From the NCBI RefSeq assembly GCF_000690055.1, contig NZ_JJNZ01000003.1, positions 1 to 64,000 on the forward strand: 64,000 nt of DNA. The letters are read 5' to 3'. Positions 29,549 to 38,724 of this stretch are shown here, in pieces. Positions within the stretch are counted from its first letter, which is position 1. Each line of letters opens with the position of its first letter. The position numbers and the translations under genes are program-made. The stretch is from Pseudoalteromonas fuliginea. GTDB lineage: Bacteria > Pseudomonadota > Gammaproteobacteria > Enterobacterales > Alteromonadaceae. Below the pieces are notes generated by a model, which saw only the letters and a program-made list of their open reading frames with translations, was not told the DNA's origin and ran no database searches.

Positions 29549-29853
29549 AGCACTTTCCTTACGTTTTATGATTTTTATGCTATACCAAAATAACTAAGTA
29601 AAACGGGCAAAACTTAAACCTGCAATACTTAATTGCTAAGGCATAATGTAAGTTTAGTCTATTTGTCATAAAAGTCCGTTTTATTACAAACTGTAATTAG
29701 TTTTGATTTACCTAAAAAAGAGTCATAAACAAGCTGTTTTAATAGTAATAATTAACACTTACAAAATTAATTAAAAGTGAGCCAAATAGCGCCTTGCAGT
29801 GGTGTTAGCTTACAGGTAACATAGCCGCCTTTTTCATCATAGACGAGACATAC
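29549..29853. other. Divergent promoter region of the PIN-PhoH gene and rapA
   Basis: About 305 nt between divergent start codons. It is AT-rich with several TAAT/ATTA stretches. No ORF, RNA gene or clear terminator was recognised. Confidence 0.5.
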
Positions 29854-32748
29854 ATGAATTTTTCCTTAGGTCAGCGTTGGATCAGTGATACAGAGTCAGA
29901 TTTAGGATTAGGCACCGTTGTTGCCATTGAAGGCCGTCAGGTCAGCATATTATTTCCTGCCAGTGGTGAGAGCCGTGTTTATTCTAGTGCAGAAGCACCT
30001 GTTACCCGTGTGGCATTTAATCCTGGCGATGTGATCAAAAGCGTTGAAGAATGGGAATTAGAAGTAGAGTCTATTGAAGTACAAGGCGAGTTACTTTGTT
30101 ATCACGGCACCCGTGTTGATAACGGCGAAACAGCCAAGTTAAAAGAAACCTTTTTAGATCATTTTATTAAGTTTAATAAACCACAAGATCGTTTATTTGC
30201 AGGCCAAGTAGATCGTTTTGATCGCTACACACTTCGCTACCAAACGTGGTTACATAAATTTGAACGTGAACAATCGCCTATTAAAGGCTTAATTGGTCAG
30301 CGTGCTAATCTTATTCCGCACCAGCTTTATATTGCCCAAGAAGTGGGTAAACGTTTTGCACCACGCGTACTTTTATCAGATGAAGTAGGCCTTGGTAAAA
30401 CAATTGAAGCGGGCATGATACTACATCAACAAATTATTAGTGGCCGTGCGAGTCGCGTACTTATTGTGGTTCCTGAAAACTTACAGCACCAATGGTTAGT
30501 AGAAATGCTACGCCGCTTTAACTTACGTTTTTCTATTTTTGATGAAGAGCGCTGCGACGAAGCGTTTGCAGATTCTCCAAACGTGTTTGATACAGAGCAA
30601 CTAGTACTTACCAGCCTTGAGTTTTTAACCAAGAAAAAACGTTGGTTTGAACAAGCAACACTTGCTGATTGGGATCTTTTAGTAATAGATGAAGCCCATC
30701 ATCTAAGCATCAATAACGGCAAGCCAAGCTCAGAGTACCAACGTATGGCAGAGCTTAGCCAAGATATTCCTGGCCTTATTTTGCTTACAGCAACGCCTGA
30801 TCAACTTGGTCACAGCAGTCACTTTGCGCGTTTACAATTACTCGATCCGGATCGTTTTTACGACTACGACGTGTTTAAAGAAGAAGAAGCAAATTATAAA
30901 GACGTAGCGCAAGCGGCAAATCAATTACTGCAAGAGCAAGCTCTGGACGACGCAGCCAAAGCCACGCTAATTGAGTTATTAAAAGAAACCGACATTACTG
31001 ATATTCTTGAAAAAGCACAGCAAGGTGATTTACCAGCGCGTAAAGAAATACTTAACATGCTACTCGATCGCCACGGCACAGGTCGTATATTATTCAGAAA
31101 TAGCCGCAGCGGCATTGACGGCTACCCAAGCCGTAAATTACACGCCTACCCAATGGCACTGCCAAAACAGTATAAAACGGCTATGTCGGTTCTTGGTAAC
31201 ATGGGCGGCATTCAAAACCCTGAACTAAGTGCACACCGTGCTCTGTTTCCTGAAAAAATATTCCAAGAGTTTGAAGGCGAAAGCGCAAGCTGGGGTTTAT
31301 TCGATCCACGTGTAGATTGGTTAATCGACACCCTTAAAACACTTAAGCGCGAAAAAGTACTGCTTATATGTGCTAAAGCTGAAACAGCTATCAGCCTTGA
31401 GCAAATACTGCGTGAACGTGAAGCTATTAAAGCGTCGGTATTCCACGAAGGTATGTCTATTATTGAGCGTGACCGCGCTGCTGCATTTTTTGCAGACGAG
31501 TACGATAATGCACAAATATTACTGTGTTCAGAAATTGGCTCAGAAGGTCGTAATTTCCAGTTCTCGCATCACTTAGTACTGTTTGATTTACCACTGAACC
31601 CTGATTTACTAGAGCAACGTATTGGTCGATTAGACCGTATAGGTCAAACGCAAGATGTGAACATTCATGTGCCATATTTTGAAAACACCGCTCAAGAAGT
31701 ATTGCTACGTTGGTACAACGAAGGTCTAGATGCATTCGAATCTACATCAACAACGGGTCAAATGCTTTATAAAGAGTTCCGTGATGACTTACTTGAATAT
31801 ATTTCTGCGCATAACTGCGATGAAGACGAACTCGATCCATTACTTGAGCAAGTAGCACAACAAAATGCGGTACTGCGTAAAAAAATGGAAAGCGGACGAG
31901 ATCGTTTACTAGAGCTACATTCATCGGGTCAAGGTGCTGCCGATTCACTTGTAGCTGATATCGAAAAACTCGATAACCAGTTTGAGTTGCCAAGCTACAT
32001 GATCAACGTGTTTGATACATTTGGCATAAGCCAAGAAGATAAAGGCGAAAACACCATTATCTTAAAGCCAACTGAGCATATGTTAAGCGCCTCATTCCCA
32101 TCGCTTAAAGACGATGGCATGACGGTTACCTTTGATCGCGACACAGCTCTTTCGCAAGAAGACGTACACTTTATTAGTTGGGATCACCCAATGGTGCAAG
32201 GCACCATGGATATGATTTGTGACGACGACTTTGGTAGCGCATCGGTGGCTTTACTTAAAAACAAAAAGTTACCGCCTGGTACCTTTTTTGTTGAGCTTAT
32301 TTTTGTTGCAGAAGCAATGGCACCAAAAGTATTGCAAGTTGGTCGCTTTTTACCGCCTACACCAATTCGTATATTGCTTGATAAAGCAGGCAATAACTTA
32401 GGTGAGAATGTGGCTTTTGAAGGCTTTAATCAGCAGCTATCAGCCGTTGGCCGCCAAACAGCCAGTAAACTTGCGGGAGCACTGCAAAGCGCTGTTCACC
32501 CTATGATCACAACCGCTAAAGATATGGCACAAGAAAAACTTGAAGTTATTCGTGCAGCGTCGCTTGTTAAAATGCAAACATCACTCAGTGAAGAGCAAGA
32601 GCGACTTGTTGCCCTTAAGCAAATTAACCCGAATATTCGCCAAGAAGAAATAACGTTTTACGATAAGCAACGCAACGACCTAACTACGTATATTGAAAAA
32701 ACGCAGTTACAACTTGATGCCATTCGCTTAATTGTTGTTTCGCACTAA
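29854..32748 (+). CDS. rapA: RapA, RNA polymerase-associated SWI2/SNF2 ATPase
   Basis: RapA binds RNA polymerase and promotes its recycling after transcription. Length 964 residues, as in the E. coli family. N-terminal Tudor-like domains (QRWISDTESDLGLGTV) come first, then the SNF2 helicase core: motif I DEVGLGKTIEAG, motif II DEAHHL, motif III LTATP, and the C-terminal helicase SEIGSEGRNFQF with QRIGRLDRIGQ. Normally followed by rluA; here an accessory insert intervenes. Confidence 0.96.
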   Translation: MNFSLGQRWISDTESDLGLGTVVAIEGRQVSILFPASGESRVYSSAEAPVTRVAFNPGDVIKSVEEWELEVESIEVQGELLCYHGTRVDNGETAKLKETFLDHFIKFNKPQDRLFAGQVDRFDRYTLRYQTWLHKFEREQSPIKGLIGQRANLIPHQLYIAQEVGKRFAPRVLLSDEVGLGKTIEAGMILHQQIISGRASRVLIVVPENLQHQWLVEMLRRFNLRFSIFDEERCDEAFADSPNVFDTEQLVLTSLEFLTKKKRWFEQATLADWDLLVIDEAHHLSINNGKPSSEYQRMAELSQDIPGLILLTATPDQLGHSSHFARLQLLDPDRFYDYDVFKEEEANYKDVAQAANQLLQEQALDDAAKATLIELLKETDITDILEKAQQGDLPARKEILNMLLDRHGTGRILFRNSRSGIDGYPSRKLHAYPMALPKQYKTAMSVLGNMGGIQNPELSAHRALFPEKIFQEFEGESASWGLFDPRVDWLIDTLKTLKREKVLLICAKAETAISLEQILREREAIKASVFHEGMSIIERDRAAAFFADEYDNAQILLCSEIGSEGRNFQFSHHLVLFDLPLNPDLLEQRIGRLDRIGQTQDVNIHVPYFENTAQEVLLRWYNEGLDAFESTSTTGQMLYKEFRDDLLEYISAHNCDEDELDPLLEQVAQQNAVLRKKMESGRDRLLELHSSGQGAADSLVADIEKLDNQFELPSYMINVFDTFGISQEDKGENTIILKPTEHMLSASFPSLKDDGMTVTFDRDTALSQEDVHFISWDHPMVQGTMDMICDDDFGSASVALLKNKKLPPGTFFVELIFVAEAMAPKVLQVGRFLPPTPIRILLDKAGNNLGENVAFEGFNQQLSAVGRQTASKLAGALQSAVHPMITTAKDMAQEKLEVIRAASLVKMQTSLSEEQERLVALKQINPNIRQEEITFYDKQRNDLTTYIEKTQLQLDAIRLIVVSH

Positions 32749-32786
32749 GGTTTCAGAAAAGACTGCTAATAAGCGTAAGTTAAATA

Positions 32787-32816
32787 AAAGTGCGGTATTT
32801 ATATCGCACTTTTTTT
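32787..32816 (+). terminator. Rho-independent terminator after rapA
   Basis: AAGTGCG...CGCACTT stem followed by a T run, about 40 nt past the rapA stop. Confidence 0.85.
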
Positions 32817-32876
32817 CATAAAAATACATCTAAAACACAGTAACTATTCCGTCACTAGACTCACAATCTATATTAA

Positions 32877-33719
32877 CTAGAAGCTAATACCTCCAATATT
32901 TTCGCTTATGTTCACGTCGAGATATTGCATTGCATCATGTAAATTTAAAATCAATTGGCTGACTGAGATTGCAAGCTTTTGGATATCATCCCTTGAAATA
33001 TAATGAGCTTTTCCATCTTTTGTCTTTCCACTTCGATGAACACAATCATGCCTGATAAGTATTGCAGTCTCAAAATATCTCCTTTCATTTACTATCAGCT
33101 TTTGAAGATCAATATCTAATACATTCATATATATTTTACTAACTACCCCGAGATTATGATAAAGAATTTCTGATAATCTACTGGTGACTATATCTTCTAA
33201 TAAATTAGGTTTTTGAATAATAAGCTTAAGAGAGTACGTCTCATTTTTAAGCTTTTCCGAAGTAAGAATGAACTTTTTTATATACTCATCTGAACTGAGT
33301 ACATGACACCTTAATGCATCACCAAAGTAAGTCTCCAACGTAATGATACATTGAGTATAAAACAGTCTATTAAAATAAGTATTATTGACATAGTTTTCTG
33401 ATAAAAGATGATAGGTTAATTGCTCTAAGTTAAATACGGCACTTTTAAATACAGCTTGATACTCACTTTCTCCTTCTCCTAGCTTATAGCTTATAGCTTA
33501 TAGCTTATAGCCATCATTTAGGTGATAATCAAAATTTAAAGAGTGAGGATCTTTACTTACATGCACCTGAGAAGGATTGTCACAGTTAGTGCAATTAAGA
33601 ATTTCTAATTGGTGCTCAACCTCCCCGTCAATAGCAAGAGGTAAGTCATTATTAGAATCGGGCTCATGACTATTTAATTGACCACATCGACTGCAATAAA
33701 ATTCTATATTTCCATACAT
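32877..33719 (-). pseudogene. Zinc-ribbon-HEPN protein gene split by an in-frame stop in a 7-nt repeat
   Basis: One reading frame runs from ATG 33719 (AAGGA upstream) to 32877, broken only by TAA at 33498-33500. The first part (73 residues) has two CxxC pairs, FYCSRCG and LNCTNCD, a zinc-ribbon-like module. The second part (32877-33497) has no ATG or GTG before TTG 33338, yet its frame stays open and protein-like (YQAVFKSAVFNLEQLTYHLL). It carries RHDCVHR, the R-x4-H motif of HEPN ribonuclease-like domains. The stop lies inside four tandem TATAAGC units. With a single unit the frames join, giving about 260 residues. HEPN proteins often act in RNA-targeting toxin or defence systems. It follows the ParDE pair on the same strand. 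Confidence 0.75.
33482..33509 (-). repeat. Four tandem 7-nt units (TATAAGC)
   Basis: On the minus strand TATAAGC occurs four times without interruption. Because 7 is not a multiple of 3 the units read in shifting frames, and the second unit supplies an in-frame TAA. Only a one-unit version leaves the zinc-ribbon and HEPN parts in one open frame. Such short repeats can change in number by replication slippage. Confidence 0.95.
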
Positions 33720-33753
33720 GAAACATCCTTTGCTTGGTATCCAGATTAAATTT

Positions 33754-34041
33754 TCACAACCACTCTTGTGTATTTTGTCCACCCAAAATAGCCATAATTT
33801 CTACATTTTCTTCGGTAACCCTGTAATAAATACTGTCTGAACCACAGACTGCTCGCCGATAACCCTTACGTATATGCTCAACTGATTGGTAGAAATAAGG
33901 GTTTGCTGCTAGTTTTTCAAACATAGTAAAAAAAGCATAAAAATAATTATCTGCTTGCTGTTGTGAATATTCATCACAGCCGTACTGGTAAATGCGACGT
34001 AAATCTTCTTTAGCATCGTTTGAAAGCTTGTATGTACGCAT
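33754..34041 (-). CDS. parE: ParE/RelE-superfamily toxin
   Basis: A 95-residue toxin. MRTYKLSNDAKEDLRRIYQYG is the typical ParE N-terminal strand-helix, followed by a YRRAVCGSDSIYYRVTEENVEIMAILGGQN beta-sheet core. ParE toxins inhibit DNA gyrase. ATG overlaps the antitoxin stop by one base (TAATG), so production is coupled. The C-terminus sits just before the zinc-ribbon/HEPN gene. Confidence 0.9.
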   Translation of the reverse strand: MRTYKLSNDAKEDLRRIYQYGCDEYSQQQADNYFYAFFTMFEKLAANPYFYQSVEHIRKGYRRAVCGSDSIYYRVTEENVEIMAILGGQNTQEWL

Positions 34042-34268
34042 TACTTCGTGCTTGATTTGAATTCTGCTAGCATTTCATCTGCAGATTGAGTGCTAAAGCC
34101 ACTTTGCTCAGACTTTACAAGCTTACTATTTATTACCTCAGCTCTTCGAGCACGCCTGATCAGGTCGTTTACCAGTTCACTTTTATTTGCGTAATCACCC
34201 ACGTTTTCAACGTGATTACGCAGCCATAAATCATTTTGCTCAGTAAGCGAAATACTTTGTCTAGCCAT
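34041..34268 (-). CDS. parD: ParD-type antitoxin
   Basis: A 75-residue antitoxin: MARQSISLTEQNDLWLRNHVE is a ribbon-helix-helix DNA-binding start, and the acidic flexible tail should bind the toxin. I choose ATG 34268 over the longer frame to 34328, which would run through the palindromic operator. It precedes the toxin gene, the usual order for ParDE. Confidence 0.9.
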   Translation of the reverse strand: MARQSISLTEQNDLWLRNHVENVGDYANKSELVNDLIRRARRAEVINSKLVKSEQSGFSTQSADEMLAEFKSSTK

Positions 34269-34293
34269 AACATTAAACCTTGCTTGCAATAGT

Positions 34294-34311
34294 TGGTGTA
34301 ATTTTACACCA
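34294..34311 (-). promoter_or_regulatory. Palindromic operator candidate of the ParDE operon
   Basis: TGGTGTAATTTTACACCA is a perfect 18-bp inverted repeat (8+2+8), 26 nt upstream of the antitoxin start. Location and symmetry fit binding by the ribbon-helix-helix antitoxin dimer for autoregulation. Confidence 0.7.
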
Positions 34312-34398
34312 GAACAAAAAACACGCAATAAATTTTTCCCTTGAGCCTTCAGCCTCGCTCCACTAAAATAGCGCCCTTAAAAATCATTAAGGCAGGCT

Positions 34399-35052
34399 GT
34401 GTTAGTTAACTATAATCCCCCAATGAGCCCGTATTTAACAATACTTTTCCAAGACGACGATTTGCTCATCGTTAATAAGCCAAGCGAGTTATTAACCGTC
34501 CCGGGTAAAGATCCTAAACACGCCGACAGCTTAATTAACCGTGTTAATCGTGTTTTTCCAACAGCTAAAATAGTCCACCGTTTAGATATGGCAACATCAG
34601 GCATACTTTGCCTTGCTATGAATAAAGCAGCGCACAGGCATTTAAGTATGCAGTTTCAAGAACGCGAAACAGCTAAGCGTTATATTGCACGTGTATTTGG
34701 GCAGCTTGAGGTCGATACGGGAACCGTGGATCTGCCGCTTATCTGTGATTGGCCTAATCGCCCTAAACAAATGGTTGATCACGAAAATGGTAAGCCATCG
34801 CTTACGCACTTTAAAATACTTGAGCGCGAAGCCGATGCTACCCGTGTAGAGCTAACGCCAATAACTGGGCGCTCACATCAGTTACGTGTACATATGCTAA
34901 GTTTAGGACATCCTATTTTAGGTGATAGGCTCTATGCCCATAAAGACGCACTTGCCGCAGCTCCTCGCTTACAATTACACGCACAAATGCTGAAGTTGAA
35001 GCACCCTACAACAGAGCAAATACTTACATTTGAAGCCGAACCTGAGTTTTAA
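34399..35052 (+). CDS. rluA: RluA dual-specificity 23S rRNA/tRNA pseudouridine synthase
   Basis: Makes pseudouridine at 23S rRNA 746 and tRNA position 32. The catalytic Asp is in VHRLDMATSG. LICDWPNRPKQ and PITGRSHQLRVHM are RluA-specific blocks. The GTG start at 34399 is supported by the conserved NYNPP just after the start, as in E. coli RluA, and AAGG upstream. Length 217 residues. It is normally next to rapA. Confidence 0.96.
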   Translation: MLVNYNPPMSPYLTILFQDDDLLIVNKPSELLTVPGKDPKHADSLINRVNRVFPTAKIVHRLDMATSGILCLAMNKAAHRHLSMQFQERETAKRYIARVFGQLEVDTGTVDLPLICDWPNRPKQMVDHENGKPSLTHFKILEREADATRVELTPITGRSHQLRVHMLSLGHPILGDRLYAHKDALAAAPRLQLHAQMLKLKHPTTEQILTFEAEPEF

Positions 35053-35140
35053 TCATTGCATTAATGATTATTAAGCCATAGTGCTAAACTTTTACCGTAC
35101 TACGCCGATACCTAATTAGTATTCATTATTTGAGCTTCTT

Positions 35141-36076
35141 ATGGTATCTGCGCAGTTTTTAAAAAGTATACTTAACGTATTACTGATGTGTACGCTATTT
35201 TTAAGCATACAGGTAACAGCTGCAGAGCATATTGCCCCTCCTACATTATCAAGTATTGAAAACAACGATATTGAACGCTTGCTTCCAAATGACGAAATAA
35301 AATCAATACTTGCAGGTGAAACCGAGTTTTTGAGTTTATACAGCGAATATATGAGCGCCGACTTTAGAGGTGTTGTATTACTTATACCCGACTGGCAATC
35401 AGTGCCAACAAACAATGCTGGCATGAGTTTTTTACGAAAAGAACTTAATAACTTAGGCTATACCACTTACGCAATGACGGTACCCGACATAGACTGGCAA
35501 GCCAGCAAAAAACCAGACTCATCAACAGAAATGCCTGCAGAAACAACGACACCTGATGCAGCTACAAGCACAGAGCCTGCGACTGCAGATATGAAGAAAA
35601 ATGCAGAACCTCATTATGTTAATGCTTTAGAAAAAGTGACTAATGAGGTACTCGACAATTATAAAATAAATCTGATTGCTCGCTTTAATGCGCTATACCA
35701 AACTGCAATGCAAGAGCCAGGTAACGTAGTGGTTATTGCACAAGGTACCAGTGCTGGCGTATTACTTGAGCACTATGCCGACTTTCCAGAACAGAGAGTA
35801 GATGCATTTATAAGTTTAAGCAGTTACTTACCTAATACTAAACGTAATAAAGATTTGAGCCAAACAACATCACTTGTTACGCCAGCTTTACTCGATATTT
35901 ACTATGCTAATGACAGCAATGATATTTTAATGAGCCTTAAAAATCGCCAACGCTGGGTTAACCGAAATGCTAAATTTGATTATCGCCAACGCCAGCTGTT
36001 TGGCCTGCGCGATCAACCAGATCAACACGCACGCCTTACAAAAGAAATAGACGGCTTTTTACGCCGCCTTTTTTAA
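35141..36076 (+). CDS. DUF3530 family alpha/beta-hydrolase-like exported protein
   Basis: A 311-residue protein with a signal peptide (LLMCTLFLSIQVTAAEH). The body (RGVVLLIPDWQSVP, GMSFLRKELNNLGYTTYAMTVPD, VVVIAQGTSAGVLLE) resembles an alpha/beta hydrolase; GTSAG replaces the usual GxSxG nucleophile elbow, with Ser in the usual place. A threonine/alanine-rich low-complexity linker (about 125-150) is notable. Function of DUF3530 is unknown. Its 3' end overlaps the convergent djlA by 18 nt. Confidence 0.82.
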   Translation: MVSAQFLKSILNVLLMCTLFLSIQVTAAEHIAPPTLSSIENNDIERLLPNDEIKSILAGETEFLSLYSEYMSADFRGVVLLIPDWQSVPTNNAGMSFLRKELNNLGYTTYAMTVPDIDWQASKKPDSSTEMPAETTTPDAATSTEPATADMKKNAEPHYVNALEKVTNEVLDNYKINLIARFNALYQTAMQEPGNVVVIAQGTSAGVLLEHYADFPEQRVDAFISLSSYLPNTKRNKDLSQTTSLVTPALLDIYYANDSNDILMSLKNRQRWVNRNAKFDYRQRQLFGLRDQPDQHARLTKEIDGFLRRLF

Positions 36077-36925
36077 ATATTCATAAGCCGCTTGAATATC
36101 TTGGCTCTTTTTAACTGCAAGCTCCATCATGTGTTTTGGTAAACCTTGCGATACCAATTTATCTGGGTGATGTTGGGACATAAGTTTACGGTACGCTACT
36201 TTTATCTCACGCTCAGTCACACCATCATTAAGCCCTAATAACGCCAATGCCTGTGTACGATTCATATTATTATTGGGTGGGACATGATGACCCGAGCCTT
36301 CACGGTAGCTGCTACTTTGCCCTTGGCTTTGTTGCTGTTGATTAAAGCGCTGTTGTTGCTTTCTAAAGTTAAATTCTGCTTGATAGCGTTTTAATACAAA
36401 TGCAAAATGCGTTTTCGAAATCCCTAACTGCTTACTTACCTCTGCTAACAATTGCTTTTCTTGTTCGGCTAACACCCCATCAGAGAATGCCATTTGAATT
36501 TGTATTTCTAAAAACAATTGCATCAAGTCGTTTCGCTTAGCAAAGCGTTCTTTAAAGTCGTGCACGGTTTCTTTAAGTGAGAAGTCGCCCTCTTTACCCG
36601 ACTGAAAAGCCTGCTGTGCTTCGCGGCGCTCTTCGCCTTTCAAACCCATTTCATCCATAAACAAGTTGGCGGCTTTTATATGCACTTCGCTAACTCTGCC
36701 ATTCGATTTAGCAATATGTCCCATTACGGCAAAACAGCTCGAAAAGAACAAAGCTTGGCGCTCGTTTACATCTGCATCGTTAAACAAGCTTGAAAAGCCA
36801 CCCGCTTTATCAAAGTTACTTTTTAAGCTTTTATCAAATAAATGGCCAAGGTATAAACCTAAAATGGCACCAAAAATTTTGCCAAACATAAAGCCAAAAC
36901 AAAAACCGAGTATTTTTCCCCACAT
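36059..36925 (-). CDS. djlA: DjlA, membrane-anchored J-domain co-chaperone
   Basis: DjlA is an inner-membrane DnaK co-chaperone. A glycine-rich N-terminal TM (ILGFCFGFMFGKIFGAILGLYLG) carries the dimerising pattern. A TerB-like helical domain (residues 55-190) follows, then a Q/S-rich linker and a C-terminal J-domain with HHPDKL. 288 residues, normal. Next to murU-amgK and lptD, the conserved gammaproteobacterial position. Confidence 0.95.
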   Translation of the reverse strand: MWGKILGFCFGFMFGKIFGAILGLYLGHLFDKSLKSNFDKAGGFSSLFNDADVNERQALFFSSCFAVMGHIAKSNGRVSEVHIKAANLFMDEMGLKGEERREAQQAFQSGKEGDFSLKETVHDFKERFAKRNDLMQLFLEIQIQMAFSDGVLAEQEKQLLAEVSKQLGISKTHFAFVLKRYQAEFNFRKQQQRFNQQQQSQGQSSSYREGSGHHVPPNNNMNRTQALALLGLNDGVTEREIKVAYRKLMSQHHPDKLVSQGLPKHMMELAVKKSQDIQAAYEYLKKAA

Positions 36926-36954
36926 TTATAATGCTGCCTTTTTAAAAAATTTAG

Positions 36955-37614
36955 TTAATGCGCCGCAAGGCGTTTGTTTAAGTCATTTAAACGTTCGGGT
37001 GTACCTATATCATCCCACTGACCAATATAAAGCTCAGTAGAGATTACATGCTTACTTAGCTTTTCACGTAAAATAGGCCCTAAAGGACGCCTCCCTTGCG
37101 TTAACCCTTTGAAAAAATCAGCCTGATACCGACTGATCCCTGAGAATGTATACTTTTGACTCTCTGGCGATAAATGACTTAATGCAAAATCACCATCTGG
37201 ATTATGTGGTGGGTTTTGTATTAGCACAATATGCGCCTCACCCGCTTGCAAATGCAGCTGCATTAGCGCACTTACATCATAATCGGTATATACATCGCCA
37301 TTAACTACAATGAAAGACTCTCCAAGCAGAGGTAGCGCCTGAATAATACCGCCAGCAGTTTCAAGACCACCTTCAACTTCTTGACTGTAAAGTATGTTTA
37401 CCCCAAATTGACTGCCATCGTTAAAGTAATCTTTTATTTTATCACCTTGCCAAGCGAGGTTTATTACAATATCGGTAATTCCGGCAGCTTTGAGGTTATT
37501 TATATGATGCTCAATAAGTGGTTTTTCTGCTACTTTTAACATTGGTTTTGGCATATGCTGTGTTAGCGGCATCATCCTCTGCCCGCGTCCTGCGGCTAAA
37601 ATCAACGCTTTCAT
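36955..37614 (-). CDS. murU: MurU N-acetylmuramate alpha-1-phosphate uridylyltransferase
   Basis: A 219-residue nucleotidyltransferase with MKALILAAGRGQRMMPLTQHMPKPML. It makes UDP-MurNAc from MurNAc-1-P in the cell-wall recycling path that bypasses de novo fosfomycin-sensitive synthesis. Its start overlaps the amgK stop by 4 nt, pairing the two steps. Confidence 0.92.
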   Translation of the reverse strand: MKALILAAGRGQRMMPLTQHMPKPMLKVAEKPLIEHHINNLKAAGITDIVINLAWQGDKIKDYFNDGSQFGVNILYSQEVEGGLETAGGIIQALPLLGESFIVVNGDVYTDYDVSALMQLHLQAGEAHIVLIQNPPHNPDGDFALSHLSPESQKYTFSGISRYQADFFKGLTQGRRPLGPILREKLSKHVISTELYIGQWDDIGTPERLNDLNKRLAAH

Positions 37615-38612
37615 GTGCGCTCCTTTGCTAACTTTTCAGTCACTTTTGGCACTATGGTATGTTTAGTCCAATCACTCAATGCTTTAAGCTCGGGATAATT
37701 AGCAGCCACTTCAATAATATAATCAAGTGTGGGTAAAATATTATCTAAATAACCTGTTTTCCCGTCGCGTAAATATAATCGACAAAATATACCAGCTGCT
37801 TTTAAGTGGCGCTGAATACCGGTTAAATCAAACCAATATTTAAACTCATCAAATGAGGTATTAACCATTAAATTTTGAGCAGTGAACTCGCTATAAGCAA
37901 AATCAAGCAAGCTTGTTAGCTCTTTTGCCGGAAGTTTAAAATAGCAATCTCGAAGCAGCGATACTAAATCGTAACAAAGCGGACCACGTACCGCATCTTG
38001 ATAATCTATAATCGCCCACAGGCCATTACTATTCATAATATTTCGACTGTGATAATCACGGTGCACGGTTACTGTAGGCTGCACAAGCATAGCCTGAGTG
38101 AGTAACTCACAGCTTGTTTGCCACATAGCTTGATACGCTGCAGTTGGGGATTCATCTATAAAGTCGTTTACTAACCACTGACTAAATATATCGAGCTCAA
38201 GTTTTATAAAGTCTTTATTGTAAGCTTGCATAACAGCTGAGGGTGGTGTTTTTGCCCATTGAGCACTTAAACTTATTAAAGCTTTGTAATACTCAATACG
38301 ATTTTCATCATCTAGCATATCAGCCAAATGCTTACTGCCTAAATCACTTAGTATAAAAAAGCCTTGCTGCTCGTCGCTAGCAATTATTTTTGGAAGTAAA
38401 AAGCCTTGCTCGGTAAATACCTTATTAAGTGATATATAAGGCGCGTTATTTACTTTTTGGGGTTCTGAATCCATCACAATAAAATGCTCATTACTGCACG
38501 TTAAACGGTAATAGCGACGGAAACTAGCATCCCCTGTTATCGCACTTAACAAAGTAGGCTGCGTATTAAAGTGTGTGTTTATAAATTGTTGTAAATTATC
38601 AAAGCGTGTCAT
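37611..38612 (-). CDS. amgK: AmgK anomeric MurNAc/GlcNAc kinase
   Basis: A 333-residue aminoglycoside-phosphotransferase-fold kinase. Brenner-type motif VHRDYHSRNIM and metal-binding IIDYQDA are present. It phosphorylates MurNAc at C1 for MurU. Co-transcribed with murU (4-nt overlap) and divergent from lptD. Confidence 0.92.
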   Translation of the reverse strand: MTRFDNLQQFINTHFNTQPTLLSAITGDASFRRYYRLTCSNEHFIVMDSEPQKVNNAPYISLNKVFTEQGFLLPKIIASDEQQGFFILSDLGSKHLADMLDDENRIEYYKALISLSAQWAKTPPSAVMQAYNKDFIKLELDIFSQWLVNDFIDESPTAAYQAMWQTSCELLTQAMLVQPTVTVHRDYHSRNIMNSNGLWAIIDYQDAVRGPLCYDLVSLLRDCYFKLPAKELTSLLDFAYSEFTAQNLMVNTSFDEFKYWFDLTGIQRHLKAAGIFCRLYLRDGKTGYLDNILPTLDYIIEVAANYPELKALSDWTKHTIVPKVTEKLAKERT

Positions 38613-38724
38613 TTTATAAGATATCTATTTTTAACTAAGTTAATTAGGTCAATTACTGTATTTGCCATTATTTTCCTTTATTATGTGTAAATTATATTTA
38701 ATCACAAAGCATTAAGGTCAATAA

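Noticed and set aside
32877..33338. Stand-alone HEPN gene starting at TTG 33338
   Set aside because: The frame continues protein-like well upstream of the TTG and joins the zinc-ribbon part; the TTG is inside a conserved-looking segment (IITLETYFGDAL) with no ribosome site.
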